A stretch of DNA of 64,000 nt. Origin: Diatrype stigma. Taxonomy: Eukaryota; Ascomycota; Sordariomycetes; Xylariales; Diatrypaceae. The translations under genes and the position numbers were made by a program. Positions 43,450 to 56,672 of this stretch are shown piece after piece (the stretch's first letter is position 1; each line of letters opens with the position of its first letter). Location of the stretch: the NCBI GenBank assembly GCA_022225965.2, contig JAKJXP020000040.1, positions 310,001 through 374,000 of the forward strand, given 5' to 3'. The notes under the pieces were generated by a model that saw only the letters and a program-made list of their open reading frames with translations, made no database searches and was not told the DNA's origin.

Positions 43450-44312
43450 CTTTAATAATATTATTATTAATAATTATTATTTATATATTAATTACTTATA
43501 TACGAAATATGCGATATGTATTTAATATATTTTCTTATATTAAAATTTATTTTTAAGAAATATTACGACTTAATTATTTTAAAGCAACGTAATAAGTTAT
43601 TACTTTAACGTTATTATATACTTGCGCTTTTTTTAAACGAATTATAGCTTTTTCGTTATAGCTTAAATACGATAACATCGTAATATAATAACGTAAAGGC
43701 TTTAAAGAAAAAACCGTCTTTAAAGAACCGGCAATTACTTTAAAGCTTAAATAAAAACCTTTTCTTTATTTTTGCGTAATTTAATAAGTTTCGATTTAAA
43801 CTTTATTAATAATTCGTCGTTAATAATTATGCTTTATATTATATAAACGCAGTTTTAGTTATTAAATAGGAACCGAAATAACTTAATAACCGTAACTTAA
43901 ACGTAGCGGTTATTAATTAACGATTATTAAAGATCGTCGTAATTCTTACTCGTTTAATTCGTCGTACGGCACGGATAACTAAAAAGGCGAATCGTAGCCG
44001 CGCCTATTCGGTAATACCGCAACTAATTCGACGAAAAGCAAACCCGTCGAATGGCTAGGTTAAAACAAAGCCCTTTTAAAAAAACAAAATAAAAGATTAA
44101 TACCGAATAACTAGTTTAATAACGAAGTCGTTAGCATTTCTTTTCTTATTAATAATTAACTAAGATACGTTAAAACCTAACGCTAATTACGAAAAAGCCC
44201 TAGGTTTGATTTAAAAATTAATTAAACCTTTAATTAAAAGCATTAAGAAGTTCGAATTTCTTTTATTTCGAAAAATAACGAATTAAATATTTCATTATTA
44301 TATTAAACGCTT
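43450..44312. repeat. Diverged long direct repeat, copy 1
   Basis: About 860 bp of RIP-like AT-rich DNA alignable by eye with 49625-50500. Shared landmarks are gatatgcgatat near the start, taattcgtcgtacggcacgg / tcatttaattatcgtcgtgcggtacgg in the middle, and gttcgaatttcttttatttcga near the end. Copy 1 is more AT-rich than copy 2. Confidence 0.65.
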
Positions 44313-45365
44313 TTAAAAACATAATGTTAAGAAATAAAGGAATATTTTAATATCCTTTTATATAACCGTTTTATTATTAGGTATATATATATATTAAAAA
44401 AATAATAATAAACCAAATAATTATTAAAGGTAAAACTAATATATATTATAATATTTACGAAATAAAAGTTCCATTTAAATAATCGCAAACGAAAACCCGG
44501 CAATTATACTTATAAAGGTTTATTACATTAAGCTAATATATAAATACATATCGAATATAATAATTACTTACTTCATTTTTCTTTCGCGATATAATCGCGA
44601 ATTTAATTACCAAAATAATTATTTAAATATTTTATTTAGCGATTATTACTTTCTTTTTATTTATTTTTCCAGCTTTATAATAACCTTATTATAATTAATT
44701 AGCAACCTTATTATTTCGTTAAAGGTTATTTTTGTTATAACATTTATAAGGTTGCAATTATTATAAATTTATCGAATTTCGTTTATTTCTTTGTTTTTAT
44801 AAAACTAGCGGAAAGTTATAAAATTAATTATTAATCGTTTTTCGTTCGTATCTTTTCTTTATATTAAGCTTTAATATAAAAAAAAGAATTTATATTACAA
44901 ACGAACGATATAAAAGAAAATAATACAGGTTTTAAAATAACGTTAATAATACGATAAATAATATATTTAACATTAAAGCTTTATATTATGCCGTACATTT
45001 CGCTAATAAAAATGTTATAAATAACTCGCTTACATTTAATAAACGGTTTATAAATAATATTCCTAATAAAAAAAGATTCGTTCGCTTTAAACGTAGGATT
45101 TTTATTACCGAATATAATAAATAATATATCCGATTTAAAAGTTTAAGCCCTTATTATTAATAAAAGAAACATTAACGAATACATATAAGTAATAATTTTA
45201 AAGATTTAATTAAATATAATTAAATTTAAGGGTTTTGTTATTTATTTATCATTAAATCCGAATATTAAATAATTTGATTTCTTTAAGATTTAATTCCGTA
45301 TATTAAATAATCGTAAATAATTAAAAGTTACTTTTTATTAATATTATTAATATTATTATTATTAT
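44313..45365. other. AT-rich RIP-like DNA, identity unknown
   Basis: About 1 kb, stop-filled in all frames, no protein motif recovered by eye. Confidence 0.5.
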
Positions 45366-46770
45366 TACGCCGATTATTTACTTATATATATATGGGCGTA
45401 TAATATACGGTATATATGCGATTTATATTCCGCGTAATAAACCGGCTAAATGGAAAAAATTTATGCGTTACTTATTCGCTACGTTATAACGGCAACTACT
45501 GTTTGATTTCGTCGTTAGCTTGCTGGGTACCTATTTATTTAGCCGACTTAGTAGTAATTATCGTTCATTTTAAATAAAAATAAAGAAATTCTAGCCTTTT
45601 CTTTTTATAAACGCCGTTTTTAAACTGTTATACTTAATCGCTTAAAATGCGGCAGCGTTTTATTATGTAATTTATTATATTAACCTAATAATTCGATAAA
45701 AAAAACCAATAAGAAAAAAACCGCTAAGGAAAGCTGGGCCTATATCGCCGGTACCTTTTCGTTTTTCGTTCGAATTACCTTATCTTTTTATATGTACCTA
45801 TCGACCTTTCGGCCTTATATATCACTTAGGCTTCCGGAGTTTGCAATTTTGACCTTTCCTTTTTTTCTTTTTTTCTTCTTTTCTTATAGCCCGTATTATA
45901 CGTATTTCTTCGTTTTTATTTAGCTGCTATCGCGTTATTTTTAAAATCGTTTTTATAATTATATATATTTCTTTTTCATTTTACGATTCGAATAATATAT
46001 GTTTCGTAATAATCGATAACGATATGAAATTCTTATTAATATTTAAAGTTATTAATTAATTAATTATTTTATAATGTATTAATAATTATTATTATTATTA
46101 ATTTTACGCCGACTGCTTACTTATATATATATAGGCATATAATATGCGGTATATCTGCGATTTATATCCTACGTAATAAACCGGCTAAACGGATAAAACT
46201 ACGCGCTGCTTATTCGCTGCGTTTTAACGGCGGCTGCGCCTCGGTTTCGTTGCTAACCTGTTAGGTGCTTACTTATTTAGCCGATTTGGCGGTAATTACC
46301 GCTTATTTCAAATAAAAATAAAAAAATCTCAGCCATTCTTTTTTTAAACGCTGTTTTTTAATTGCTACATTTAATCGTTTAAAATGTAATAGCGTTTTAT
46401 TATATAATTTATTATATTAACCTAATAATCCGATAAGAAGAAACTGGGCCTACGTTACCGGTGCTTTTTCGTTTTTCGTCTGAAGCGCCTTATTTTTCTA
46501 TATGTACCTACCGATTTTTCGGCCTTATATATTACTTAGGTTTCCGGCGTTTGCAATCTTAACCTTTTTCTTTTCTTTTTTTTTCTTATAGTTCGTATTA
46601 TACGTATTTCTTGGTTTTTATTTAGCTATTATCGCGTTATTTTTTAAATCGTTCTTGTAATTGTATTTATTTCTTTTTTGCTATATGATTCGAATAATAC
46701 ATTTTTCGTAATAATGGGTAATAATACGGTATTATTATTAATACTTAAAATTATTAATTAATTAATTCCT
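45366..46770. repeat. Tandem pair of about 739-bp diverged repeats
   Basis: Two head-to-tail copies begin with acgccga at 45366 and 46105. Both contain ttacttatatatatat, aaaccggctaaa, ggtaattatcg/accgcttat, aatttattatattaacctaata and end in attaattaattaatt. The start block recurs as a fragment near 51790 and more weakly at 43490 and 49670, so this is a local repeat family. Confidence 0.75.
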
Positions 46771-46771
46771 T

Positions 46772-46889
<118 letters not shown>

Positions 46890-47199
46890 TAACTTATTAT
46901 TAATAATTTTAAAAAATTTAAACCTTAATCTTTTATTACGATAATCGTTAAAAGCTAAGAAGTTCGAATTTAATTAACTTTCGAAGCTTTTATTAATAAT
47001 TAAATTGCTTTTATATAATAAGCCGCGAAAACCTTAGGTACTTTTCGAAATAGCCTTTAAGACCGCTATAATAGGAAATTACTTTGTAATAAAGCTTATT
47101 TCGACATTTAACGATTATTACTAGCCGAGAAAAAGCTCGTTATACGAATCAGTCTTTAGCTTTTTGCCTAAGGCTGGCCGTTAACGATATAGAACCTTA

Positions 47200-48560
47200 A
47201 GTTCTTAGATTATAAATTCCTAACAGCGAAAAACGATTTCCGCCCGTTTAGGTATAACTGGTATAAGAAATTCCTGGCCCGCTATTTCGAAATTAAGCTA
47301 AAAAAGCCCGAGCCTTCGATTAACGCCGTTGGAACGATACGAATTATTAAATTATTTCCGAATGGTTTAATTTTTTCTAAGTTAACCCTTTTAACTTACG
47401 GCATCGTTAAAAACAATATTTTTAATATGAACGAAAAGGAATTAATAAAAGAAATAAAGATAATGCTAAGGTGGTTATTTTTCGAAAGAAATAAATGAGC
47501 TTTCTTTAAATAGCTTAGAAATTGCGAATAAGTATTCATTATCGAATATATTAATTTAAAGAATTATAACCTTTCGCTTTATATAACTTTTTAAAACTAA
47601 CAAATATAATAAAACTAAATGAATAAAATTATTAATAGCCGAATAATAATATAAATTAATCCGAATAAATGAATTAATTAAAAGATTACTCTTAACTGGT
47701 TAAAGCATTTCGATTATTATACGAAACTATTATTTTATAGCATTTATAAGTTATTAGGTTTCGATAAGTATTCGAATTATATCTTTTTTAAATTTGTTAA
47801 TACTTATAACGAAAATAAAATCGTATTCTTTTATTTCTTCCTTTACGTTATATATGTATTATAACCCTTTAATGTTAGTATTTTTAATGTATTATTTAAG
47901 TTATATAAACGAATTATTAACGAGCAGTCTTTATTTAAAACTCGGGCGGTTAATAATAAGTAATCTTTGTTATATTATTACAAAGCCCGACGTTTTATTA
48001 TATCGAATATACCAAGTGCTTAAAAAGGTTTAAAATTAATATTACTTAATCATAATAAGATACTTACTAAATATCGACCGTAAACGTTTTTATTAATTAC
48101 GTTTTAAGATTTTAACGAATAATAAGTTAATATAACGGCAAATCCTAAAGAGAAATTCGTTCGCCAAATTAAGGATATTATTAATAAATTTAATGTTATA
48201 TGTTTAAGTTCGTTAAAAAGAGTATACGCTTTATAGAAGAAACTTATTTAATTAGCTTAGCTTATATTTAATTCTTATAAATAATTAACGAAGGCTTAAT
48301 AAGAAAATAAAAAGAAAATAAAAAAAGAAAGAACAATAGCAAGCACTATTAAAACGCAAGGGTATTAATAATAAAAAACGCTTTTCGGAAAAAGCAGAAA
48401 CGGAAACAAGCTAAATACTAGAAAATAACCGGAAGGAAACGCAATAAGGTGCTTAAGAAAAGAACGACCTTCGTAAAGAACGTATAAAAAGAACTAAAAC
48501 CCGATTTTAATATATTCGAATAAAGCGTAATATAAAGTGATTTGTAATATTATAATACCA
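47200..48560 (+). mobile_element. RIP-degraded Fot1/pogo-type transposase relic (second copy)
   Basis: Plus-strand conceptual translation, with stops, follows the family order. YNWYKKFLARYFEIKLKKPE lies at about 47253. YGIVKNNIFNMNEKE (the first catalytic Asp replaced by Asn) lies at about 47405-47440. WLKHFDYYTK lies at about 47700, and a late PFNVSIFNVLFKLYKRIINE corresponds to the usual QPLDV-x-x-F block. Asp-to-Asn changes at the metal-binding site are the changes C-to-T on the opposite strand would make. Outer limits of this element are not resolved; it lies between the 860-bp direct repeats. Confidence 0.72.
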
Positions 48561-49624
48561 AAGAAGAGCATTCGAAATGGGTTTATAAGTGAAATAAATT
48601 ATGGGTTAAAAGTAGCCAAACTTTAAGGCTGGCCGATAATTAAGGTTAAGACGTTAATATCGGCGTAAATATTTAGCTTACGGAAAAGAACATTTTATAT
48701 AAATGCGAAAAAGTAATTCATAACGAAACGTAAATATAAAACATAATTAAAACAAAAAAATAAGAAATTCGTAATTTAATTAAAGCAATAAATACGTTAA
48801 TAATAATGAAATAATAGTTAAATCGCCGTATAAAAAGGCGTTTTTAATTTAAGGCCTAAATATTACTAAGACCTTTTATCGACTTAGTTTAAAAATGGCT
48901 TCTTATATTAATACGGAATTAAGATATTGGTTTAAAATTGCTAGTTACGTATTAATCGATGTAATAATATTGAAATAAACGTTACGCTTTATTTAAAAAC
49001 GAATAAATAAAGAATTAAAACATACGTTAAAAATAATTCATTTCATATTTAAGAAATAATATCGTATATTCGATTTATATTAAGAGAAAACGCCTAATTA
49101 CGTTAAAGTATTAATTATTATTTTAATTCCGATACGTTAGAAATAATGACTTATATTAATAATATAAAACTTTAAATTAAAGTGGTTAATATTAAACAAA
49201 GCTTTATAAACATATTAAAGAAACGAAAATTAAGCTATTATACGTTATTTATCGAAATAATGCAATAGCTTTAGTATTATAATAATATCGATTCGAAAAT
49301 ACCGATTCAAATATTATAATTATTAAGAAATCGTAAAACGGCCCGTCGAATTACTAATATACGTATAGGTTTAATAAATTATATTAAGTTTAATCCGATA
49401 TTTTAAATTAATGGTAATAATAAACCTAAATCCTTAAGGCTAACGGATAATAATGCCAGATCTTTAAAAAGAACATTAGTCGTTATAATAGAAAAATAAA
49501 GCAAATATTTAATTATAATAGAAAATAATAAATATATTCCAAAAACGGAAAAAGAACTAGCTAATAAGGCTAAATAAATATTTAAACGCTATAAATTAAA
49601 GCTTAAAAATACGAAAAAGCTTAT
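48561..49624. other. AT-rich RIP-like DNA
   Basis: Continuation of the transposon graveyard with no further motif recovered. Possibly the 3' part of the pogo relic. Confidence 0.45.
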
Positions 49625-50500
49625 TAATAATTATATTATTATTATTATTACTTATACGTCGGTTATTTAATTATATATATAAGATATGCGATATACTTTC
49701 GGTATATTTTCTTATATTCGAACTTTTAATTATAAAGGCGTTACGATATAGCTGTTAAAAAGTAATAAGTAAGTACTTATTTTTAACATTACCTAGGTAT
49801 TTGGTTTTAGGCTTATAGCGCTCTTTTTTTTAAACGGGTCGTAGCTTTTCCGTTACGTCTTTTTAATAGTTTCGGAATATAACGACGTATAAGCTTTAAA
49901 AGAAAAATAAATGTTTTTAAGAAGCCGATAATTACTTTAAGGTTTAAATAAAACCTTTATTTCTATTTTTACGTAATTCATTTAATAATTATTAGCTTGG
50001 TCGGATTTCGGTGAAGTTTTCGGCGATGTCGATTGTATTTTTAAAGGCGGTTATTAAATAAAGGTCGAAATAGCAGCGGCCGCGGCTCGAACGCGACGGT
50101 TATCGGTCGGCGATTGCTAGAATCGTCGTAATTGTTTTATTCATTTAATTATCGTCGTGCGGTACGGGTAATTAAAAAAAGCGACTTAGCCGCGTTTATT
50201 CGGCGATATTGCGGTTAATTCGGTAAGAAATAAACCGTTAAATAACTAGGTTTAAAAGAAGAAATAAAACAAAACCGAATATCGATGTTAAGTAATTAGT
50301 TTAATAACAAAGTCGTCGATATTTTCCTTTTTGCTAATAAGTAACCAGGATGCGCCAAAACCGAGCGCTAATTACGAGAAAGCCTTAGATTCGATTTTTA
50401 AAGGCAAATGAACCTCTGGTTACGGGCGTTAAGGAAATTCGAATTTCTTTTATTTCGAAATATAACGAGCTAAATGCTGCATTACTGTATTAAACGCCTT
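49625..50500. repeat. Diverged long direct repeat, copy 2
   Basis: Partner of 43450-44312, same orientation, about 6.2 kb apart. It retains more G/C (for example gcggccgcggctcgaacgcg near 50090) and so is the less mutated copy. Confidence 0.65.
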
Positions 50501-51409
50501 ATTAATAATATTAAGGAATTATTTAAAAGTAATAAACAAATAATCGAAAATATTAAGGAATTACTTAAACGCAATAAATACATATTTAAAAGCATTAAAA
50601 AAGCCGCCTAAAAATTTCGAAAAGCCGTTTAAAAGAGTTTATAAATATATTAAAAACATAAAGAAACGAAGCAATATAAAAAGCTAATCCTTAAATTTAA
50701 AAAACGATGTAGCGAATATAAAAAACTGTTTAATATATACGATAATTATAAAAAGCCAAAAGAAAATTAATAAATATAACGAATAGCCTTACGTAAGGCA
50801 AAACAAATAAATACGGATATTATATTTTTAATAATTAAAAAAATAAAAAGAAATTTCTAACTGAATTAATCGAAAATCGAAACCTTATACTGGAAATACG
50901 GCGTTTTAATAACTTAAAAAAAGAACGAAAACGCTTAAAGGAATATATGTTTGTATTAAAAAGGAAACAGTTTTAGCCCGTATTTAAAACGTATTATTAC
51001 GATATATGCAAATATAAAAAAATAAAGATATTATCGACTTATTAAAAGAAAATTAAATATTTATTAAATTGATATTTAATTAATATAAATACAAAATAAA
51101 GCTAGGCCTTATTTATAAGACGTTATTAAATATAAAATCATTAACGAAATCTTTTAATTTTTATATAATATCGGCCGTATAAATTATTAATTACGAATTA
51201 TTCTTGTTATAATAATTTATTTCGTAATTTGAATTATTAAAAATAATATATATAAAAAGCGTATAATTATAAATTTACGATTATAAAATAAAGTAATATT
51301 AAAAGATATATATTCGTTATTTAAATAATACGAAATAATTATAAAGTTATACAAAAAATAATTTATTATTATAATAAGAATTTCTTTATTAATTCTTAAT
51401 ATAAAATAT
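50501..51409. other. AT-rich RIP-like DNA with Lys-rich coding remnants
   Basis: Plus-strand conceptual translation gives Lys-rich segments such as YKKLILKFKKRCSEYKKLF with stops. This resembles the basic C-terminal tail of fungal pogo transposases, but is not diagnostic. Confidence 0.35.
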
Positions 51410-51668
51410 TACGTAATACAGTAGTTCCTAAGATTACTTAATATTACGTATTTTTACTTAATACTGCCAAGAACTATATAAAAGTTTTTAAAATCCCTAG
51501 TACTTCATAGCAATTCATGCTTTTATTACTTCATAACTTTATTTTTATATTAGTGATAAATAATACTAAGCACTGTATAGCGGTGCTGTACCCTTATATA
51601 TAATCGACGTTATCGACGCCGCTAACATTTCTAGTTAAAAGCAGAAAGTCCGGAACGTCCATAATATA
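51410..51668 (+). repeat. About 260-bp repeat, copy A (possible solo LTR)
   Basis: Contains gtaatacagtagttcctaag, a TATA-like actatataaaag, and the phrase atcgacgttatcgacgccgc. It matches copy B (51728-52084, interrupted) in the same orientation and copy C (53211-53438) in reverse complement. Confidence 0.65.
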
Positions 51669-51727
51669 AAAAGAACTTTAAAACGTTTTTATTATCGTAT
51701 ATATTATGTAATACGGTAATTCTTAAA

Positions 51728-52084
51728 ATTATTTAATATTACGTATCTTTATTTAATATTATTTTATGCGATATTATTATTATTATTCATCTTATGCTAA
51801 TTGCTTACCTATATACATACAGGCATGTAATATACGGTATATTTGCGATTTATATTTACCTGTAATTTATATATACCTGCGATTTATATATTAAAAACTA
51901 TATAAAAGTTTATAAAATTCCTAATATTTTATAATAATTCATGCTTTATTACTTTATTACTTTATTTTTATATTAATAATAAATAATATTAAATATTTCA
52001 TAACGATGTTATATTTTTTTATTTAATCAACGTTATTAACGCCGTCGGCACTTTTAATTAAAAGCAGGAAATCCGGAATGTTTA
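51728..52084 (+). repeat. Same repeat, copy B, interrupted by a fragment of the 739-bp family
   Basis: Starts tgtaatacggtaattcttaaa, breaks at about 51763, is filled with a segment resembling the start of the 739-bp repeat (gcttacctatatacatacaggc), then resumes at about 51889 with aaaaactatataaaag to the end. Confidence 0.6.
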
Positions 52085-53210
52085 TAATAATGAGATATTT
52101 ATTAGTATTTTAAAGCTGCGCCATCGTCGCGTAACCGATGCGATAACGCAGCTAGGGTAAACTAATAATAAGGATTTCGAATTTGATGTTAAATTTAATA
52201 AAATCCGTAATTTAATAAAGTTATTCTTAAACGTCTTTTCTTTTTTAAACGTTTTTTTTTATTATAATAAATAGGACTTTTATTATAAAAAGTAATAAAG
52301 TAATATTAATTTAACGTTTTCTTTAATAATAAATACCGTTTCTTTAATTTAAATAAAAATAAAAATAATTCTTTTATTATTATCGCTTATATCGATATTT
52401 CCAGTAATAAGCGTAATAATAATATTAATAAAATATGTATTATTAGATATATATATATATATATATATATTATTATTTAATAGTTATTATAATGCGGCGA
52501 TAGCCTTATATGCGACTAAAAAAGCGCGATAATCTCGGTTCGAAAGAAAAAGAAGCCCTTTTTTTTAAAACATGCGACGCGAATGTAGCGTTATCGTAAT
52601 TATATGGCCGGATTTGTTCGGAATTAATTCTTATCGCTGCTATTATTTTATTTATAACGGTAATAACTGCTAAGATTACTTCGTTTTAAGATACGCCTGT
52701 TTTTAAATATATGTACTTTTTCGTTATTTAACCAATAAGTTTACGATGCTTTAGTTTTTCGTTAATTCCGTCGTTACCGCCGTTATGTTAAAATATAAAT
52801 AGCTAAAAGCTAATAACGTAATAGCTAAGCATAAGCGAAGTTATTTTAAGATAAAAGTATATAAAGTTATTTTCAATTATAGTTTTTAAAGTATATAAAA
52901 TTCATTTTATAAGCATATTAATTACGTACCGCTTACGTAATAAGTCTTAAAAAGAAAGTTATTTATTTATATTACTTTTTTATTTTCCGGCTATTAGTTT
53001 TTAATAGCTTATTTATTCGTTTTAAATATTTATTTTTAATTTAAGTTTATAAATCGGTAATTTTTAAGATTTAACGACGTTTAATTATTACTTTAATAAC
53101 GCATATGCATTGTTTTAATAATAACTTACCTTTAAGATTATCGGATTTTCGTATTTTAATAAGTATTTTAATCGTTAATTATTTAGTAATTTATTTTTAA
53201 TAAGTTTATG
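52085..53210. other. AT-rich RIP-like DNA between repeat copies B and C
   Basis: No protein motif recovered. A short hairpin-prone GC-rich patch (ctgcgccatcg ... cgataacgcag) lies near 52110-52152, and an (AT)n run near 52448. Confidence 0.45.
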
Positions 53211-53438
53211 TATTATGAATATCCCGGATTCCTTGCTTTTAGCTAGGAGTGCCGGCGGCGTCGATAACGTCGACTATATATAAAAGCATAGCACCGTTAT
53301 GTAATATTTAATATTACTTATTACCAGTATAAAAATAAAGTTATAAAGTAATAAAAGCATAAATTGCTATAAAATACTAAGAACTTTAAGGACTTTTATA
53401 TAATTCTTAGCAGTATTAAATAAGAATACGTAATATTA
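53211..53438 (-). repeat. Same repeat, copy C (inverted)
   Basis: Reverse complement of copy A. Landmarks are gtcgacgttatcgacgccgcc and agaattatataaaagtcc when read on the minus strand. Confidence 0.65.
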
Positions 53439-54049
53439 TAATTTATTTTTATTTACGTATGTTCTTTTTTTCTTTTATTAAATTTTAATATAATAATAAT
53501 AGCAACATTATTATTATCGTTTCGTTATTTAGATTTTTATTTCGTTTATTATTACGCTTAATTATTACATTTAATATATACTTATATGTTAGCCTTATAT
53601 AAGAAAGCTTTAAAAAAAGCTTTATAAATATAACTGCCGGCTTTTTGCTTACGATTCTTTAAATAAGACTTTGTTTTCGTAAAAGATTAAAACATGTATT
53701 AATTTTATTTTTAATAATTATTTCATTTATTATTATTTCCTTTTAATATATATCCGATTAATTTAAACTTATAACTTACGTTATTATAAGATTATTATTA
53801 ATTATAGTTATAAAATATTAAATGCTTAATAATAACCTTACATTAATTAAACGGTTATATATAACGTTATTTATATTATATTAAATATATATAAAGTATT
53901 ATTAATTATTACTAGTTTGTATTTGTTATTATTAGTCGTTATAAGTATTTATTAAATATATTTTAAGTGTTTATATTTCCGAATCCTTAAAAAAGCCTTA
54001 CGTTTATAATTAAGTTTTGGATTTTGTTAATTTGTTGCAAAACAACTGA

Positions 54050-54215
54050 GCCACTGGTTCCAAAATACACATAATAAGGTATGTCAAAAGATCTGTAGCT
54101 GCGGAGGTACTAATTCTGCAAGCTATTGGCATATATGAGGGGTAAAGTAGGATGACGTAGCTCATAGCTGGAGTGGGTATGAGGTTTGTTCACCAGCTAT
54201 GGGGCTTGCTACGTA
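54050..54215. other. Small un-RIPed island
   Basis: About 165 bp of normal composition (for example gagccactggttccaaaatacac, gatgacgtagctcatagctgg) inside continuous AT-rich DNA. No ORF. Probably ancestral single-copy DNA between insertions. Confidence 0.55.
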
Positions 54216-54958
54216 ACATAATTATTTAATATAAATAATTAGTTTTAATTTAAAATCTTAAATAATTGGTTTAATATTTTTATTATTAATAAATATAAAA
54301 TTAAATAAAAGATTAAAATATTTTATTAATTCTTAAAAAGAAGCTTATATTAATTAATATAAAGATTTAATAAGACGTTATTTAAAATATATATAAAGAT
54401 ATCGTAAAAGCTTAAAGTATAATTTAAAAACTTAATTTCTTTTATTTAAACCAAATATATTAATAATAAATTTATAAAGATAGCGGCTAAAAATATGCGA
54501 ACTTCTTTACGGCAAAAGACAGTATAGGAATTCTTAAATTTAAACAATATACTTTAGTTTTAAGCCGAATTAACGCACGGCTATTAAGTTGCGCCCTATT
54601 ACCAGCCCTAAATACGTCTTAAATTAAAATGTTTTTAAAGGACTTAAGCCATTTAGCTGCCTTGGTATGGTTTTAGCCGCCTGGGTTTTTATGTATATTA
54701 TATAAAGCTACGATTTAATAAACTATTAAGAAAAGTAAAGCAGTTTGCATACTTTTGGCCGTTACTTTCGTAAAAAATAATTTTGCATTAATTATATATA
54801 ATAAATTACTTATATATAACTCGAATATAAGTTAATATTATAAAACCTACTTATGTTAATTTTATTTTATTTTTCTTTTTTATTTTCTTATTTCTTTATT
54901 TCTTATTATTTCTTATTACTTATATATATTATAACAGTGTCGTTATTCTTTAACTCGG
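54216..54958. other. AT-rich DNA upstream of the kinase stop codon
   Basis: About 740 bp, RIP-like composition, no motif. The normal-GC sequence resumes almost exactly at the kinase stop codon. Confidence 0.5.
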
Positions 54959-56672
54959 TTAGAAGATTATACAGCAGGTTGGAGACTTAATAAGCTTGCC
55001 TGGCAAGTCATTAGCAGGAATGTTAGGTCCACACAGATAAGATCCGTTCTTCGTTGTCTCCTCCATAATATCCTTGAGCCGGTCATCAAGGTTCTTGGAG
55101 TCGATACGGTCTCTCTGTTCTACCACTAGAAGATGTTTGTCGATAATATCAAGGACCCCACGAAACCAAGTGTTACCTTGACACTTAGGATGATCCAGCA
55201 GTGAAGTTATCCAAGGTTTGATTGCAGGGTGGATGCGATATCCCGGTTCGTCCTCGTTTGGTCTCACTTGGTAGAATGGAGCGCTATCCCTGGAAGGTGT
55301 AAGCTCGGTTGGCATCCTTGATTCCCTGAACTGGTCTACTCCATCATTCCCTTTCAGTACCCAAGTGATGAACTCGAGAAAGATGCAGCCAAGAGACCAC
55401 ATATCAAACTTGCGTGACCGCTTGATGCGGACCCGAAAGGCTGGACGGTCAAACTCTGGGGGGGCATATTCCCTAGTGCCGGACTTCATCGATGATTCGG
55501 CGTCGCGGTTGCTGGTGACTTGTTGGTAGAATCTGGCAAGTCCAGCATCTGTTATACACAGTGTGCCGAGATTGTTGACATTTGGTTCATCATGGAATAA
55601 GAGAATATTCTTCGGTTTTAAATCCCCATGACAGCCATTTTCATTTGGCTCGTCGGGGATCAGCTGCCTGGGTTGTTGGTTTGATTCTTGGTCTTCATAC
55701 GGATGGTGCAATTTTCGAATACCACTTGTAATGCCTTTGATTTGTTTGAGTACCCAACCGACCACGTCTAATGTCATGGCCTCATCAGTCCACTTGTAGT
55801 TTTTCCAGAAACACTTCAGGTCTCCACCACCAGCCCATGGGAAGAAGAAGAAGTATTGAGTACCCCTTGCGAAGGAATCGATGACCTTTATCAGATGCTT
55901 GTGCTTAAGACTCTGGATTTTAAATAGAGCCTCATCCTCTCTGTTGAATTCTTTCGCGTTGTCCGTATGTAACCGTTTCATGGCGAGGGTGGGAGGTTTC
56001 TCTGGAGGCTTCCAACTATGTTAGCACATTGGACTCTTGTTACGGAGAAAACATGGAAATATATATAGGAAAACACAGCACCACACAACTGGATGCCGGG
56101 AGTGGAGGGGGAGAGAGTTGAGGGGAAAGGTCAAAAGAGCTAACTGTGGCTGTATATCCAGGCTTGAGATGCATAGGGTGTATTTCGACTTTGTAGACAA
56201 CGCCGAATCCGGTAGACGGAAGCGTGTCCAAAACCTCTTGAATAGGCAATGGGCACTTAGCAGCAAGTACCTTGCCACGAAGCTCTCCGATGGTTGGTGA
56301 CAAGAAATGCCATTGGGCCAAAAAGAAATGCACGCGATCCGAGGGTCCAAACTTGGCCAACTCGAAGTTTTGGTTGATCTGCTCTTCGTCAAAAGGGAGG
56401 TCCTTGTCGCTGGGCCTATTATCTTCGCATAACCACTTCCATGTCTCTGCGTCGAGTCTGCCAATGAATGCAATGATTGAAATTATCTTAATCGATTGCT
56501 GCCACGTAATGGAATCGGCTGTGAGTCTATGTCGGACGCTTTGTGGGATAAGAGGCTCGATCTTATCGTTTGGAATAAACATGCACTCGTCCTTGTCATA
56601 ATTATATGTGGAACGTGCCGTGGCCATGGCATTTTTCCAGTCACTAATGTCATCTTGGTTTAAAGAGTTCAT
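54959..56672 (-). CDS. Divergent protein kinase with C-terminal CaaX-like tail, isolated in RIP-mutated DNA
   Basis: Two exons, 56672-56145 and 56008-54959, are joined in phase (gttagc...ctaacatagttggaag) to give 525 aa. Residues 1-150 are a helical region of unknown role. The kinase domain begins with the glycine loop GFGVVYKV just before the exon junction. The ATP-binding Lys is in LAMKRLH (about 187). The catalytic loop is CHGDLKPKNILLF (about 302-314), HGD in place of HRD as in many fungal kinases. The metal motif is DAG in place of DFG (about 330), then GTREYAPPEF (about 353-362) and DMWSLGCIFLEFITW. Catalytic Asp and Lys are kept, so activity is plausible. The last residues are TCCIIF; CIIF fits a CaaX prenylation box with a Phe that favours geranylgeranylation, plus an adjacent Cys. 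This suggests membrane attachment. Confidence 0.85.

Noticed and set aside
47794..48033. 79-codon plus-strand ORF in AT-rich DNA
   Set aside because: Chance open part of the degenerate pogo transposase, not an independent gene.
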